Source: HGM13006 sp963650135 | GTDB taxonomy: Bacteria > Bacillota > Clostridia > Oscillospirales > Oscillospiraceae | Assembly (NCBI GenBank): GCA_963650135.1 | Contig: CAVJLG010000019.1 | Coordinates: forward strand, 1 to 64,000 | DNA: 64,000 nt | Direction of reading: 5' to 3' | Shown: one piece after another, positions 15,684 to 24,566 of the stretch | How positions within the stretch are numbered: position 1 is the first letter of the stretch | How the letters are laid out: every line of letters begins with the position of its first letter | Program-made: the position numbers and the translations under genes | The notes under the pieces: generated by a model | Database searches by the model: none | What the model was told of the DNA's origin: nothing | What the model saw: only the letters and a program-made list of their open reading frames with translations

Positions 15684-16775
15684 CTACGAAATTGGTTGCC
15701 TGCTGATTTCACCGTTGCCGATGAGCCAGAGGCCGGAGCCGGATGGCCCCAGATTGGCTGCCCTCGCCCCGGCTTTTGCGGTTGCCAGCAGCCCTCCTTG
15801 CTTATCATAGACCCGAAGTGCCTGATAGTCAAGTACATAGACCCGATCCTCCCAGGCAAGCACCCGGCGAATCGGTGCGGAAATTGTTGTTTTCCCCAGC
15901 ACACTTCCGCTGGTGGAAAGGAAATAGAAGATGCCGGAGGTTCCGCAGTCCGTCAGCACTGCCACCGTATCGCCTGCCATGGTTCCACAGGAGACGGTTC
16001 CCTCTCGCAGGGTTACGCTGCCGGTTTCCTCACCGTTTTGGTCATACATCCGGACGATATGTTCGCCCAGCACCAGGAATCCCTGATCTGTGCCCACTAG
16101 ATGGCACCGGTACGCTTCGTCCAGCGGAATCTCATTCTGGGGCACCCCAAATAAATCATATAATCGAAGGCTCCACTGCCCCGATTTCTCCATACACAGC
16201 CCCGCCAGCACCCCATCGGTGCAAACAAGCTCCGTCATCGCGGCGTCCGTAAGTCCAATCTGCCCCAGCTGCTGCCCTGTTATATCCAGGATTTTCGTGC
16301 AGGTCAAATAGCCGGAGCCCTTGGAGATCACCGCAATTCGGCTTTCACTGGCATAGGCGCCTAAAATCCCCGTTTCCATGGGGATCTGGGTAAACGCATG
16401 CTCCTTCCACAGGTACAGCGCCGATTCGCTCCACGCCCCGGGAAGGCTGCCGGACAGGGGCCAGATTTCCGTCTCGCCGGTATCCAGCTGCGCGGTAATC
16501 GCCCCGTCTTGATCCAGATGGTACAGTACGCCTTCTGTCAGCAGCACTGCGCCATCCTCCCATCCAAAAACAGAGGAAGCGCCGTTACATGGCGCATCCT
16601 TCCAGTCCATAGGTTCCTGCGCTGTTGCCAGCTGCCGAAACAGGGCAGACTGAACTTCCCCTTTGTGCTCCATGGCCCAGGCACCAAAGGCGGATACCAG
16701 CGCCAGGAGCAACAGCAGTATGATATACTTCCCGTTTGTTTGACATCCATACGAAACCGCATGGTCATCCAACAT
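15684..16775 (-). CDS. DUF5711-like membrane-anchored beta-propeller protein
   Basis: A 363-residue protein with one transmembrane segment at about residues 17-34 and an extracytoplasmic region of repeating short beta strands in which sentences like VLTEGVLYHLDQDG and VYVLDYQALRVYDKQG recur about every 45 residues, as in WD/PQQ-type propellers. It resembles the DUF5711 proteins of Clostridia, whose role is unknown. The ATG at 16775 overlaps the truA stop and follows GAGGAGG by 9 bases; the ATG at 16799 lacks a ribosome binding site. It is the last gene of the ecf-truA operon. Confidence 0.65.
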   Translation of the reverse strand: MLDDHAVSYGCQTNGKYIILLLLLALVSAFGAWAMEHKGEVQSALFRQLATAQEPMDWKDAPCNGASSVFGWEDGAVLLTEGVLYHLDQDGAITAQLDTGETEIWPLSGSLPGAWSESALYLWKEHAFTQIPMETGILGAYASESRIAVISKGSGYLTCTKILDITGQQLGQIGLTDAAMTELVCTDGVLAGLCMEKSGQWSLRLYDLFGVPQNEIPLDEAYRCHLVGTDQGFLVLGEHIVRMYDQNGEETGSVTLREGTVSCGTMAGDTVAVLTDCGTSGIFYFLSTSGSVLGKTTISAPIRRVLAWEDRVYVLDYQALRVYDKQGGLLATAKAGARAANLGPSGSGLWLIGNGEISRQPIS

Positions 16776-17529
16776 GAAACGAAACCTCCTCGCATTCATA
16801 CCATAGTTTTGTCATATAAAGTCCTCCCGGCGGAAGGGTCGGCCCCGCAGCAGTGCGGTCCCCCTTCTCCAGGATTTCCGTCACAGCCTCAGGCGGGAAT
16901 TTTCCTTCCGCCGCATAGATCACGGTGCCGGACATGGCCCGGGCCATATTATAGAGGAATCCATTGGCGCAGATTCGAAGGAGGATCAGCTGGTCCCGCC
17001 GCTCCACCTCGAAATAGTGTACCGTGCGTACCGTAGACTTTACATCGGTGCCAACGGACCGCACTGCGGCAAAATCATGGGTCCCCACAAATCGGTCCGC
17101 CGCTTGCTGCATCACTTTTTCATCCAAATGCTTGGGATAAAAGCACGCGCGGTTGACGAAGAATGGGTCCCGGATTCTGGAGTTATAAATCTGATAGGTA
17201 TATTCCTTTTTGACGCAGGAGCCGATGGCATTGAACGCCTCCGGCACCTCGAACGCCTCCCGCACCACAATGTCGTGGGGCAAATGGGTGTTCATGGCAT
17301 AGGGCAGCCGCTCCACCGGGATTCTGGAATCCGTATGGACATTTGCCACATAGTTTCTGGCATGAACACCGGCGTCGGTTCTGCCGCAGCCGGTGATTTT
17401 CGCCTTGTGGCCCAGTACCATCGACGCCGCCCGCTCCATGGTTTCGCAGACGGAAATGGCATTTTTCTGTACCTGCCAGCCATGGTAGGCCGTTCCCTCA
17501 TAGGTGAGGATCATGGCAATATTGCGCAC
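16765..17529 (-). CDS. truA: tRNA pseudouridine(38-40) synthase TruA
   Basis: TruA converts uridines 38, 39 and 40 in the anticodon arm of tRNAs to pseudouridine. The 254-residue protein has LTYEGTAYHGWQVQ near the start and the catalytic motif GCGRTDAGVHA at about residues 46-56, whose aspartate attacks the base. The start is a GTG at 17529, 6 bases after AGGAGGT. It follows ecfT by 11 bases; the ecfA1-ecfA2-ecfT-truA order is the classic Firmicutes arrangement. Confidence 0.92.
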   Translation of the reverse strand: MRNIAMILTYEGTAYHGWQVQKNAISVCETMERAASMVLGHKAKITGCGRTDAGVHARNYVANVHTDSRIPVERLPYAMNTHLPHDIVVREAFEVPEAFNAIGSCVKKEYTYQIYNSRIRDPFFVNRACFYPKHLDEKVMQQAADRFVGTHDFAAVRSVGTDVKSTVRTVHYFEVERRDQLILLRICANGFLYNMARAMSGTVIYAAEGKFPPEAVTEILEKGDRTAAGPTLPPGGLYMTKLWYECEEVSFHVG

Positions 17530-17540
17530 AGCATCACCTC

Positions 17541-18344
17541 CTACAGGCCGAATTGCCGCAGTACAATTACCGCAGCCAGCAGAATGATTCCAACAGACAG
17601 GCCAATGGTGTCCCGCTTTTTCCATACCAGCGGGGTCATCCGGGTTCTGCCGGTTCCACCGGTGTAGCAGCGGCATTCCATTGCCGTGGCCAGCTCATCG
17701 GCCCGGCGGAAAGCACTGACAAACAGGGGCACCAAAATGGGCACCAGCGCTTTGGCCTTTTGCATCAGGTTTCCGGTTTCAAAGTCCGCGCCTCTTGCCT
17801 TCTGAGCAGACATAATCTTGTCCGTCTCCTCAATCAGCGTGGGAATAAACCGGAGGGCAATGGACATCATCATGGCCAGCTCATGCACCGGCACATGAAT
17901 CTTCTTCAGGGGGCCCAGCAGCCGCTCCAGACCGTCGGTGAGCGTAATGGGCGAGGTGGTATAGGTCAGCAGGAAGGTGCCCGTAATGAGCATGATAATT
18001 CTTGCCACCATCAGCACCGCATTGCGGATGCCGTTATCGGTAATCTGAAATTTCCACACCTTCACCAGCACATTGCCCTGGGTGTAGAACATATTGAGGA
18101 TGGCGGTAAACACGATGATGAAGATCACCGGCTTTACGCCCTTTAAAATGGTTTTCAGCTTGATCTTGGAGATTCGCACTGCCGCAATCAGATAAACCAG
18201 CGTCAGAAGGTACGCCACAATGCCCTTGCAGGTAAACAGCGCAATAATATAGAGAATGACGCTCAGGATCTTGGTGCGGGGGTCCATCTTATGGATGGGG
18301 GTAGTGCCGGGGAAATACTGCCCGATGGTAATATCCTTTAGCAT
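17541..18344 (-). CDS. ecfT: Energy-coupling factor transporter transmembrane protein EcfT
   Basis: EcfT is the membrane scaffold of group II ECF transporters; it couples the two ATPases to interchangeable substrate-binding S components for vitamins and metals. The 267-residue product opens with DITIGQYFPGTTPIHKMDPRTKI, the usual EcfT entry, and shows about five to six hydrophobic segments. The ARG signature coupling motif is present as SAQKARGADFETG and the second as AFRRADELATAMECRCY. Its ATG overlaps the end of ecfA2 by 7 bases. No S component is in the window, so the substrates are unknown. Confidence 0.93.
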   Translation of the reverse strand: MLKDITIGQYFPGTTPIHKMDPRTKILSVILYIIALFTCKGIVAYLLTLVYLIAAVRISKIKLKTILKGVKPVIFIIVFTAILNMFYTQGNVLVKVWKFQITDNGIRNAVLMVARIIMLITGTFLLTYTTSPITLTDGLERLLGPLKKIHVPVHELAMMMSIALRFIPTLIEETDKIMSAQKARGADFETGNLMQKAKALVPILVPLFVSAFRRADELATAMECRCYTGGTGRTRMTPLVWKKRDTIGLSVGIILLAAVIVLRQFGL

Positions 18345-19204
18345 GCTGCCCCACCTCCCTTCAGCGTCTGCAACGCCGCAACCGCCTGGGCGGTGGTATA
18401 CACGGATGCATCCACGGGAAGGCCCAGTTCCTTCAGACGACGGAAAATCCGCGTGACCTGGGGAATGGCAAGGCCCATGGCCTCCAGCTCTTCGCCGTGG
18501 GAGAATACCTCTCTGGGCGTGCCGTCCATGGGAATATGGGCGTCATTGACCACCACCAGCCGCTCTACGCTGTCGGCAATTTCCTCCATGGAGTGACTGA
18601 CCATAATTACAGTGGCCTGCTTGGCGGACTGATAGTTGCGGATGTTCCGCAGAATCTCTTCCCGGCCTCTTGGGTCCAGGCCCGCCGTGGGCTCGTCCAG
18701 AATCAGGACCTTGGGCTCCATGGCAATGACGCCTGCAATGGCAACCCGCCGCTTCTGGCCGCCGGAGAGCTCAAAGGGAGAAAGCTCCATCACCGACTGG
18801 GGCAGCTCTACAAATTCCGCTGCTTCCCGCACCCGGCGGTCGATCTCCTCCTGGCTGAGCTTCATATTTTTCGGTCCAAATGCGATGTCCTTATACACCG
18901 TCTCCTCAAAGAGCTGGTACTCCGGATACTGGAACACCAGGCCCACCTGAAACCGCACCTGGCGGGTAAACTGCTTATCCTTCCAGATATCCTCGCCGTC
19001 AAAGAGTACGCTGCCGGAGGTGGGCTTCAGCAGACCGTTGAGGTGCTGAATCAGCGTGGACTTTCCGGAGCCGGTGTGTCCGATGATGCCCATAAACTCG
19101 CCGGGCATTACGGAAAAATTCACATGGTCCAGGGCATAGTGCTCAAAGGGCGTGCCCTGGGAATAGATATGGGTAAGGTCTTTTGTTTCGATGATAGGCT
19201 TCAA
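18338..19204 (-). CDS. ecfA2: Energy-coupling factor transporter ATP-binding protein EcfA2
   Basis: One of the two ATPases of the ECF module. Of 288 residues, the Walker A motif GHTGSGKST is at about 40-48, the Q-loop VFQYPEYQLFEETV follows, then the signature LSGGQKRRVAIAG, Walker B VLILDEPTAGLDP and the switch histidine in MVSHSME. I place the start at a TTG (19204) that follows AGAGGA by 8 bases; upstream in-frame GTG has no good ribosome binding site. ecfA1 lies 80 bases upstream, the two genes together making the asymmetric ATPase pair. Confidence 0.88.
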   Translation of the reverse strand: MKPIIETKDLTHIYSQGTPFEHYALDHVNFSVMPGEFMGIIGHTGSGKSTLIQHLNGLLKPTSGSVLFDGEDIWKDKQFTRQVRFQVGLVFQYPEYQLFEETVYKDIAFGPKNMKLSQEEIDRRVREAAEFVELPQSVMELSPFELSGGQKRRVAIAGVIAMEPKVLILDEPTAGLDPRGREEILRNIRNYQSAKQATVIMVSHSMEEIADSVERLVVVNDAHIPMDGTPREVFSHGEELEAMGLAIPQVTRIFRRLKELGLPVDASVYTTAQAVAALQTLKGGGAAC

Positions 19205-19284
19205 GCTATAAATCCTCTGGCTGATACATGGTAAGATCGCCCGCACAGCCCTGCTGGGCGTCTATGTTTGTGAATGATACTGAG

Positions 19285-20136
19285 TTAAGCGTTGGCGGCT
19301 TCCTGATAGATGGCGCGGGCGCATTCTTCAACGCTCAGGGCGTCCAAGGGAAGGTTCCAGCCCTGCTGATTGAGCTCGTACATGAGATCCGTTGTCTCCG
19401 GTACGGTCAGCCCTACGTCTCTTAAAAGCTCCACCTGGGAAAATACCCGTTTCGGGGTGTCGTCGGCAATGATCTTGCCGTCGTTCATCACCACCACCCG
19501 GTCTGCTTCAACCGCTTCCCGCATATGGTGGGTAATCAGCACCACCGTTACGCCGAACTTATCGTTGAGATCATGGATGGTGCTTACCACTTCGTTTCTG
19601 CCCACAGGGTCCAGCATAGCAGTAGGCTCGTCCAGCACCACGCACTTGGGCCGCATGGCAAGAACGCCTGCAATGGCAACCCGCTGCTTCTGTCCGCCGG
19701 AAAGAAGATGGGGCGCATGCTTCCGGTACTCATACATACCAACGGCCTTTAGTGCCGCATCTACCCGCTCCCGAATCTCCGCGGGTGGAACCCCCAGGTT
19801 CTCCAGCGCAAACGCAACATCCTCTTCCACCACATTGGCGACAATCTGGTTGTCCGGATTCTGGAACACCATGCCCACGGTTTTCCGGACGGGAATCGTC
19901 TCGTTTTCATCCCGGGTATCCATACCGTAGACCATGACCTCGCCCAAATTGGGCAGCAGGATCGCGTTAAAATGCTTTGCCAGGGTGGATTTGCCGCAGC
20001 CGTTGTGCCCAAGAATCACCACAAAGGTCCCCTGCTCAATGGTCAGGTCCAGGTGCTCAAACACACGGATGGGCGCTTCCCCCTCGGTTTTATTGTAGAA
20101 AAAGGACGCATCCTTTACATTGATGGCTGTTTCCAA
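19285..20136 (-). CDS. ecfA1: Energy-coupling factor transporter ATP-binding protein EcfA1
   Basis: The partner ATPase of EcfA2. The 283-residue protein carries Walker A GHNGCGKST, the Q-loop VFQNPDNQIVANVVEEDV which is characteristic of EcfA1/CbiO, LSGGQKQRVAIAG, VVLDEPTAMLDP and LITHHM. The start is a TTG at 20136, with GGGAGGA 9 bases upstream, four bases past the stop of the methyltransferase gene. It opens the ecfA1-ecfA2-ecfT-truA run. Confidence 0.92.
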   Translation of the reverse strand: METAINVKDASFFYNKTEGEAPIRVFEHLDLTIEQGTFVVILGHNGCGKSTLAKHFNAILLPNLGEVMVYGMDTRDENETIPVRKTVGMVFQNPDNQIVANVVEEDVAFALENLGVPPAEIRERVDAALKAVGMYEYRKHAPHLLSGGQKQRVAIAGVLAMRPKCVVLDEPTAMLDPVGRNEVVSTIHDLNDKFGVTVVLITHHMREAVEADRVVVMNDGKIIADDTPKRVFSQVELLRDVGLTVPETTDLMYELNQQGWNLPLDALSVEECARAIYQEAANA

Positions 20137-20140
20137 TGGC

Positions 20141-21007
20141 TTAGTCCTCCCGATGCCAGCGGCCCGTTGCTCCGCAGGGAAGCACCAGCCCCGATGCAGT
20201 CACAGGAAGCCCCAGCTCTCCGCAGTCGGTATGTCCGCCGTATTTTGTTGAAAAAATGCTGTCTGAAATATACCCTACCACTGAGGGCGCAAGGCCGGTG
20301 GTGTAGGAGTTGATGATGACAAAAAGCGGATTGTCGGACAGAACCCCGGCGCAGAGCTTCACAAACCCATACAGGTCCTTCTCCAGCTTCCACACTTCGC
20401 CATTGGAGCCTCTTCCATAGGAGGGCGGGTCCATGATAATCGCGTCATATCTCCGGCCCCGCTTGATTTCCCGCTCCACAAATTTGCGGCAGTCGTCGAT
20501 AATCCAGCGGATGGGGCGATCCTCCACCCCGGAGAGTTTGGCGTTTTCTCTGGCCCAGGCCACCATGCCCTTTGCCGCATCCACATGGCATACGCTGGCG
20601 CCGGCCGCAGCACAGGCCATGGTGGCGCCGCCGGTATAGGCAAACAGATTCAGCACACTGATGGGCCGGCCCGCATGCCGGATTTTATTCATGGCCCAAT
20701 CCCAGTTGGCCGCCTGCTCCGGGAAAATGCCCGTATGCTTGAAGTTCATGGGCTTTACCTGGAATGTCAGCTCTTTATAGTGGATCTCCCATTTATCCGG
20801 GAGCTTCTTGGTGTTCCACTGGCCGCCGCCGGTATGGCTGCGCTCATAGCGGGCGTTGTATTCCCGCCAGCCCGGATGCTTACGCGGCGTTTCCCAAATC
20901 ACCTGGGGGTCCGGGCGTACCAATGTGTATTTGTCCCAACGCTCCAGCTTTTCGCCGCTGGTGCAGTCCAGGACCTCGTAATCCTTCCACTCATTTGCGA
21001 TCCACAT
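20141..21007 (-). CDS. Class I SAM-dependent methyltransferase, RlmI-like
   Basis: A 288-residue cytosolic methyltransferase. The SAM-binding glycine loop reads LNLFAYTGGATMACAAAGA at about residues 120-138, the acidic end of strand 2 is HVDAAKG, and the catalytic-type motif is DPPSYGRG. This set is typical of RlmI/RlmK-like enzymes that methylate cytosine C5 or guanine in 23S rRNA. The N-terminal PUA domain of RlmI is missing; a short domain of its own replaces it. Target is therefore uncertain. It is 12 bases downstream of the PBP gene. Confidence 0.8.
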   Translation of the reverse strand: MWIANEWKDYEVLDCTSGEKLERWDKYTLVRPDPQVIWETPRKHPGWREYNARYERSHTGGGQWNTKKLPDKWEIHYKELTFQVKPMNFKHTGIFPEQAANWDWAMNKIRHAGRPISVLNLFAYTGGATMACAAAGASVCHVDAAKGMVAWARENAKLSGVEDRPIRWIIDDCRKFVEREIKRGRRYDAIIMDPPSYGRGSNGEVWKLEKDLYGFVKLCAGVLSDNPLFVIINSYTTGLAPSVVGYISDSIFSTKYGGHTDCGELGLPVTASGLVLPCGATGRWHRED

Positions 21008-21019
21008 GGTATTCCCCCC

Positions 21020-23515
21020 TTACTGCACCGTTGGCATGGATACAATCGGATCGGACTCCTCTGGGTCCTGCTCGGTACCGTCGTCATAATCGTCATCGTA
21101 ATCGTTATCATCGTCATTATTGACAACCGTGCGCCGCTGCTGCCCATGAATGGTGCAGGTGGCGTTCACCGGCTCCATGGTATCGCACCGTGCCTCACTG
21201 TAGCCCGAGCGCTTCACCAATGTTCCTACGCAATACTGCTGATCTGCTACCACAATACCCGCAATGGGGAACTGCCGTGAGATATTCAGCAGACCATACT
21301 GCGTCACCGTGCCGCGCTCCTCGCAGTATTCATTTGCTACATGGAGGGTATCACCTGCGGTGCAGATATCGGTTTCCACATGGGTGGAGCAATAGGAAGT
21401 GGGTACATCGCTGCCGTCCAGCTGAATGGTCACGGTCCGGTCCCCGCGGATATCCTTGGTACACCAATCGTTGACCAGACTGCCGCTGTCCTGGCACACC
21501 TCCACATCAATCACAGAGGTGGGCTTTTCAAAGGCTCTGTTTTCCTTGCCCTCGTGAATCTTCGTCATAACCTTATTGAACAGCACCGACGCGGGATTTT
21601 CAATAGAGTCGTCCTCCAGCACAATCTCCTGGGGCTGGTCATAGCCGCACCATACCACGCCGGTGTAATAGCTGGTATAGCCTGCGAACCAACGGTCCTT
21701 ATCATCGGAGGTAGTACCGGTCTTACCGGCGGTGTCAATACCGGCAACCTGTGCTTCTGTGCCGGTACCGTCTTTCACGGTTTCCTCCATCATATAGGTA
21801 AGGTAGTATGCGGTCTTCTCGCTCATGTTCTCGTTGGAGGACTGGGTGTTGTCCAGCACCACATTGCCGTCGCTGTCCAGCACCTTGGTATAGCTCCGGG
21901 CCTCCCGATAGGTGCCCTTATTTTCAATGGAGGCATAGGCTGCCGCCATATCCCGAATGGTCACGCCCCGGACCATGCCGCCCAGTGCCAGGGACCAATA
22001 ACTCTTATCGGTATAGCTCACCCCGTTAAGCTCATATTCATCCACCAGAGTGTCCAGATGCATGTCGTTGACCGCATAGTGGTACGCATAATCCAGGCCC
22101 ACATCGTCCAGCACCTTCACCGCAACGGTGTTGGTCGAACGCTTCATGGCAGTCAGGATATTTGTCAGGCCATGGTAGGTTTCGTCCTCGTTCTTAGGCC
22201 AGGGAGAGGACCCGAACGTAAAGGGCGTATCGTCATAAACCGTTGCAGGCGTAATGAGCCCCATCTCCAGCGCCGGCGCATAGACCGCCAAGGGCTTAAT
22301 GGTAGAACCGGGAGACAGCAGGCTCTGGGTGGCACGGCTCAGGGTCAAACTGCCCTCTTTCTGCCCAACGCCGCCTACAATGGCTGCGATATCGCCGGTT
22401 TCGTTGTCGATGATCACGATGCCGGACTGAAGCTGCTGATAGGTGCTTTCGGTTTTTGGGATGTTGTCCAGATTCTCATAGACCTCTTCCGCCGCATTCT
22501 GCACATCCACATCGATGGTGGAATAGATCTGATAGCCGCCGCCCAGGATCATCCGGTTAATGACCTCGGTATCATAGCCGGTAGCGTTGGCCAGGTCGTT
22601 TACCACGTCACGAATTACCTGGTCTACAAAATAGGAATAATACTCCGAGCTGTCGCCGGTTTCTGTGGAGGAATCGGCATACTGGAATTGCAGCTCTTCG
22701 TTCTTCGCATTCTGATATTCGCTCTCGGTGATATACCCCTGCTGCCACATCTCATAGAGAATGCTTACCTGGCGCTTCTTGTTCTCTGCCTTTGTATTCT
22801 CACTGATATAGGGGTCATAGATAGAGGGGTTATTGGTAATGGCAATGAGGCTTGCGCATTCCGCCAAATCCAGCTGGCTGACGTCCTTGCCGAAATAGGT
22901 GTAGGCCGCCGTCCGAACACCATAGGCCTGCTCGCCCAAATAGATGGTGTTGAGGTACCACTCCATGATCTCTTCCTTGCTGTACTGCTTTTCCATTTCC
23001 AGCGCCCGGAAGATTTCTACCAGCTTCCGTCGAACAGTAACCTCGTTATCATTGGTCAGGTTTTTGACCAGCTGCTGCGTAACCGTAGACGCGCCATAGG
23101 TGCTGCTGCCGCCCAGGAACAGGTTGGCCGAAGCCTTCATGGAGCGGAGCCAGTCTACACCGCTATGCTGGAAGAACCGCTTATCCTCAATGGCAACAGT
23201 GGCATAAACCAGGTTCGTGGGGATATCCTTATAGGACGCCCAGATTCGGTTTTCCTCGCCATAGAGATTTTGCAGCGCTTCATATTCCCCGGTAGACTTG
23301 TCCTGATAATAAATCACGGAGGTCTGGTTCAGCCGGAAGCTGTCCAAGGAGAAGGACACCTGGGGCATCAGATAGTTTCTAAGGTAAGCGGTAAAGATAC
23401 AGGCGAAAATCACAAGGCTGATGGCGCCCACCAGCAGAATTGTCCCCACTACCTTTCCAAACCGCCGGAAAAATCTGCCCAGCATTCCCGACTCACGTTT
23501 CTGTTTTTTTGCCAT
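21020..23515 (-). CDS. Class A penicillin-binding protein (bifunctional transglycosylase/transpeptidase)
   Basis: This 831-residue membrane enzyme polymerises and crosslinks peptidoglycan. After a basic N-terminus and a transmembrane segment (about 24-47) comes the glycosyltransferase domain with AIEDKRFFQHSGVD, GGSSTYGASTVTQQLVKN and EWYLNTIYLGE, then the transpeptidase domain with SPGSTIKPL (active serine in STIK), STN in MKRSTNTV, and KTGTTSDDK. The C-terminus ends in a cysteine-containing linker and an acidic tail of about 20 Asp/Asn/Tyr residues. ATG 23515 follows GGAGGTG; the ATG nine codons earlier has none. It heads a leftward operon that continues into the ecf genes. Confidence 0.92.
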   Translation of the reverse strand: MAKKQKRESGMLGRFFRRFGKVVGTILLVGAISLVIFACIFTAYLRNYLMPQVSFSLDSFRLNQTSVIYYQDKSTGEYEALQNLYGEENRIWASYKDIPTNLVYATVAIEDKRFFQHSGVDWLRSMKASANLFLGGSSTYGASTVTQQLVKNLTNDNEVTVRRKLVEIFRALEMEKQYSKEEIMEWYLNTIYLGEQAYGVRTAAYTYFGKDVSQLDLAECASLIAITNNPSIYDPYISENTKAENKKRQVSILYEMWQQGYITESEYQNAKNEELQFQYADSSTETGDSSEYYSYFVDQVIRDVVNDLANATGYDTEVINRMILGGGYQIYSTIDVDVQNAAEEVYENLDNIPKTESTYQQLQSGIVIIDNETGDIAAIVGGVGQKEGSLTLSRATQSLLSPGSTIKPLAVYAPALEMGLITPATVYDDTPFTFGSSPWPKNEDETYHGLTNILTAMKRSTNTVAVKVLDDVGLDYAYHYAVNDMHLDTLVDEYELNGVSYTDKSYWSLALGGMVRGVTIRDMAAAYASIENKGTYREARSYTKVLDSDGNVVLDNTQSSNENMSEKTAYYLTYMMEETVKDGTGTEAQVAGIDTAGKTGTTSDDKDRWFAGYTSYYTGVVWCGYDQPQEIVLEDDSIENPASVLFNKVMTKIHEGKENRAFEKPTSVIDVEVCQDSGSLVNDWCTKDIRGDRTVTIQLDGSDVPTSYCSTHVETDICTAGDTLHVANEYCEERGTVTQYGLLNISRQFPIAGIVVADQQYCVGTLVKRSGYSEARCDTMEPVNATCTIHGQQRRTVVNNDDDNDYDDDYDDGTEQDPEESDPIVSMPTVQ

Positions 23516-23972
23516 ATCGGCGCACCTCCGCAGTGAATTCATCCTGTTCTATGATTCCGGGCGGAGCAGGCTCCGCCATTTTGTCATCGCCATTTGGGCG
23601 CAGGTTTAGAGTTTAGTATATTATATCACAGTCTGTCAATCGTGTACCCTGAGATTTTTTCATTTTCCGCCGGTTTTTCCCCGGAGAAATATAAACATAG
23701 TGTGAATATTTTTAAAGAAGCCGGATAGGATGTGATAGGGGCAAAAATAAAGCGCCCAGTCCCCATTGCCTTTTCCCTGTATGCGCAGAACATTTCCTGG
23801 CTGTTTGCTCAGTTTCCAAGGGAGCCGAACCGTGAAATATGGTCAAAATGCGCAATTTTTCATCAAAAACTGCCCCTCCGCAAAAAATAACACTTGATTT
23901 TCTGCGCTTGGGGCATTACTATAGGCTCGTAATCAAAAAATCCGCATAAGTATAGCCGGAAGGAGATTTTCC
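23516..23972. other. Divergent intergenic region between the PBP gene and the DUF1292 gene
   Basis: No gene is seen. On the leftward side a 7-base-pair hairpin, GGCGGAG (23560-23566) with CTCCGCC (23571-23577), lies in the PBP leader, and further up a TTGACA (complement of 23632-23637) stands near several TATA-like hexamers but at poor spacing, so the PBP promoter is uncertain. On the rightward side a good promoter precedes the DUF1292 gene (separate entry). The stretch is A/T-rich compared with its flanks. Confidence 0.5.
23894..23922 (+). promoter_or_regulatory. Promoter for the DUF1292 gene
   Basis: TTGATT (23894-23899) and TACTAT (23917-23922), 17 bases apart, about 37 bases before the GAAGGAG of the DUF1292 gene. 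Confidence 0.65.
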
Positions 23973-24281
23973 ATGAGCGAATATGGCGACAACATCATTT
24001 CCATCAGCGACGACGAGGGCAACGACTTCGAGCTGCTGGTGCTGGATGAAGCCGATATGAACGGCGTCCACTATCTTGCCCTCACCGAGGCAAAGAACCC
24101 CGAAGAGGAGGAGAATCTGGAGGTCATTATCCTGAAGGTGATTCAGGATGAGGAGTCCGGCGAGGATCTCCTCTCCACCGTTGACAGCGACGACGAGCTG
24201 GAGGCAATCTATCAGATCTTTGAGGATCAGATGTTTGCCGACGACGATGGCCCCGAGGCGGACGATCAGGACGACGAATAA
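23973..24281 (+). CDS. DUF1292 family protein
   Basis: A 102-residue, very acidic cytosolic protein of the DUF1292 (YrzB-like) family. The core reads as a beta sheet: ISDDEGNDFELLVLDEADMNG, HYLALTEAK, EVIILKVIQDE, followed by DDELEAIYQIFEDQM, as usual for the family, and ends in an acidic tail. Its function is unknown. In Bacilli relatives sit next to ruvX and alaS; here those genes are in the window but not adjacent. Confidence 0.85.
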   Translation: MSEYGDNIISISDDEGNDFELLVLDEADMNGVHYLALTEAKNPEEEENLEVIILKVIQDEESGEDLLSTVDSDDELEAIYQIFEDQMFADDDGPEADDQDDE

Positions 24282-24337
24282 TAAATTTCCCTGCTTGATG
24301 CGTGATGAATCCTGTTAAACCCACATTATAACTACGG

Positions 24338-24483
24338 GATGCTGTACTCCCGCTGTTGCTTGCAGGCCTCCTGCCGGACTTGTCCGCAGAAGTTGGAAGC
24401 AGTCACAGCAGCGGGGAGGCAACCCACCTGCCGTTCCGTGCAGGTTATAATTGGATTCACACGGTCAAAGCGGGGATTTTTTA
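24338..24483 (+). ncRNA. Structured noncoding RNA candidate, possibly 6S RNA (SsrS)
   Basis: The 350-base gap between the DUF1292 and PrsA-like genes holds a compact structured element. A TATAAC hexamer at 24327-24332 would start transcription near 24338. CCCGCTgTTG (24349-24358) can pair with CAAAGCGGG (24466-24474) as a closing stem just before a run of six T. Inside lie ACCTGC/GCAGGT (24426-24431 with 24440-24445), a possible apical rod CCGC...GCGG, and alternative hairpins at 24362-24374 and 24375-24386. A closing stem, an open middle with a small hairpin on its 3' side and an apical stem is the 6S plan. The competing pairing 24347-24358 with 24406-24418 is stronger locally, and on the opposite strand parts resemble a cobalamin riboswitch, so the identity is open. 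Confidence 0.45.
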
Positions 24484-24566
24484 TGCCGCAGCTCCCCTTT
24501 TCCCGTCAGATTCCCGGTTTTATTTCCAGTTTTCTGTCATATTTTTATGAACTTTTTTGATTCGAC

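Noticed and set aside
21341..23536. Very long open frame (731 codons) antisense to the PBP gene
   Set aside because: It has no ribosome binding site or recognised domain, and codon use is explained by the PBP on the other strand. It is a shadow of a GC-rich real gene.
23600..23640. TTGACA with TATA-like hexamers as the PBP promoter
   Set aside because: The spacing is 8 or 13 bases, not 16-18, so it is not reported as a promoter.
24338..24483. SRP RNA as identity of the structured element
   Set aside because: The conserved SRP core loop with GGAA and AGCAGC in its setting is not present; only part of the word occurs.
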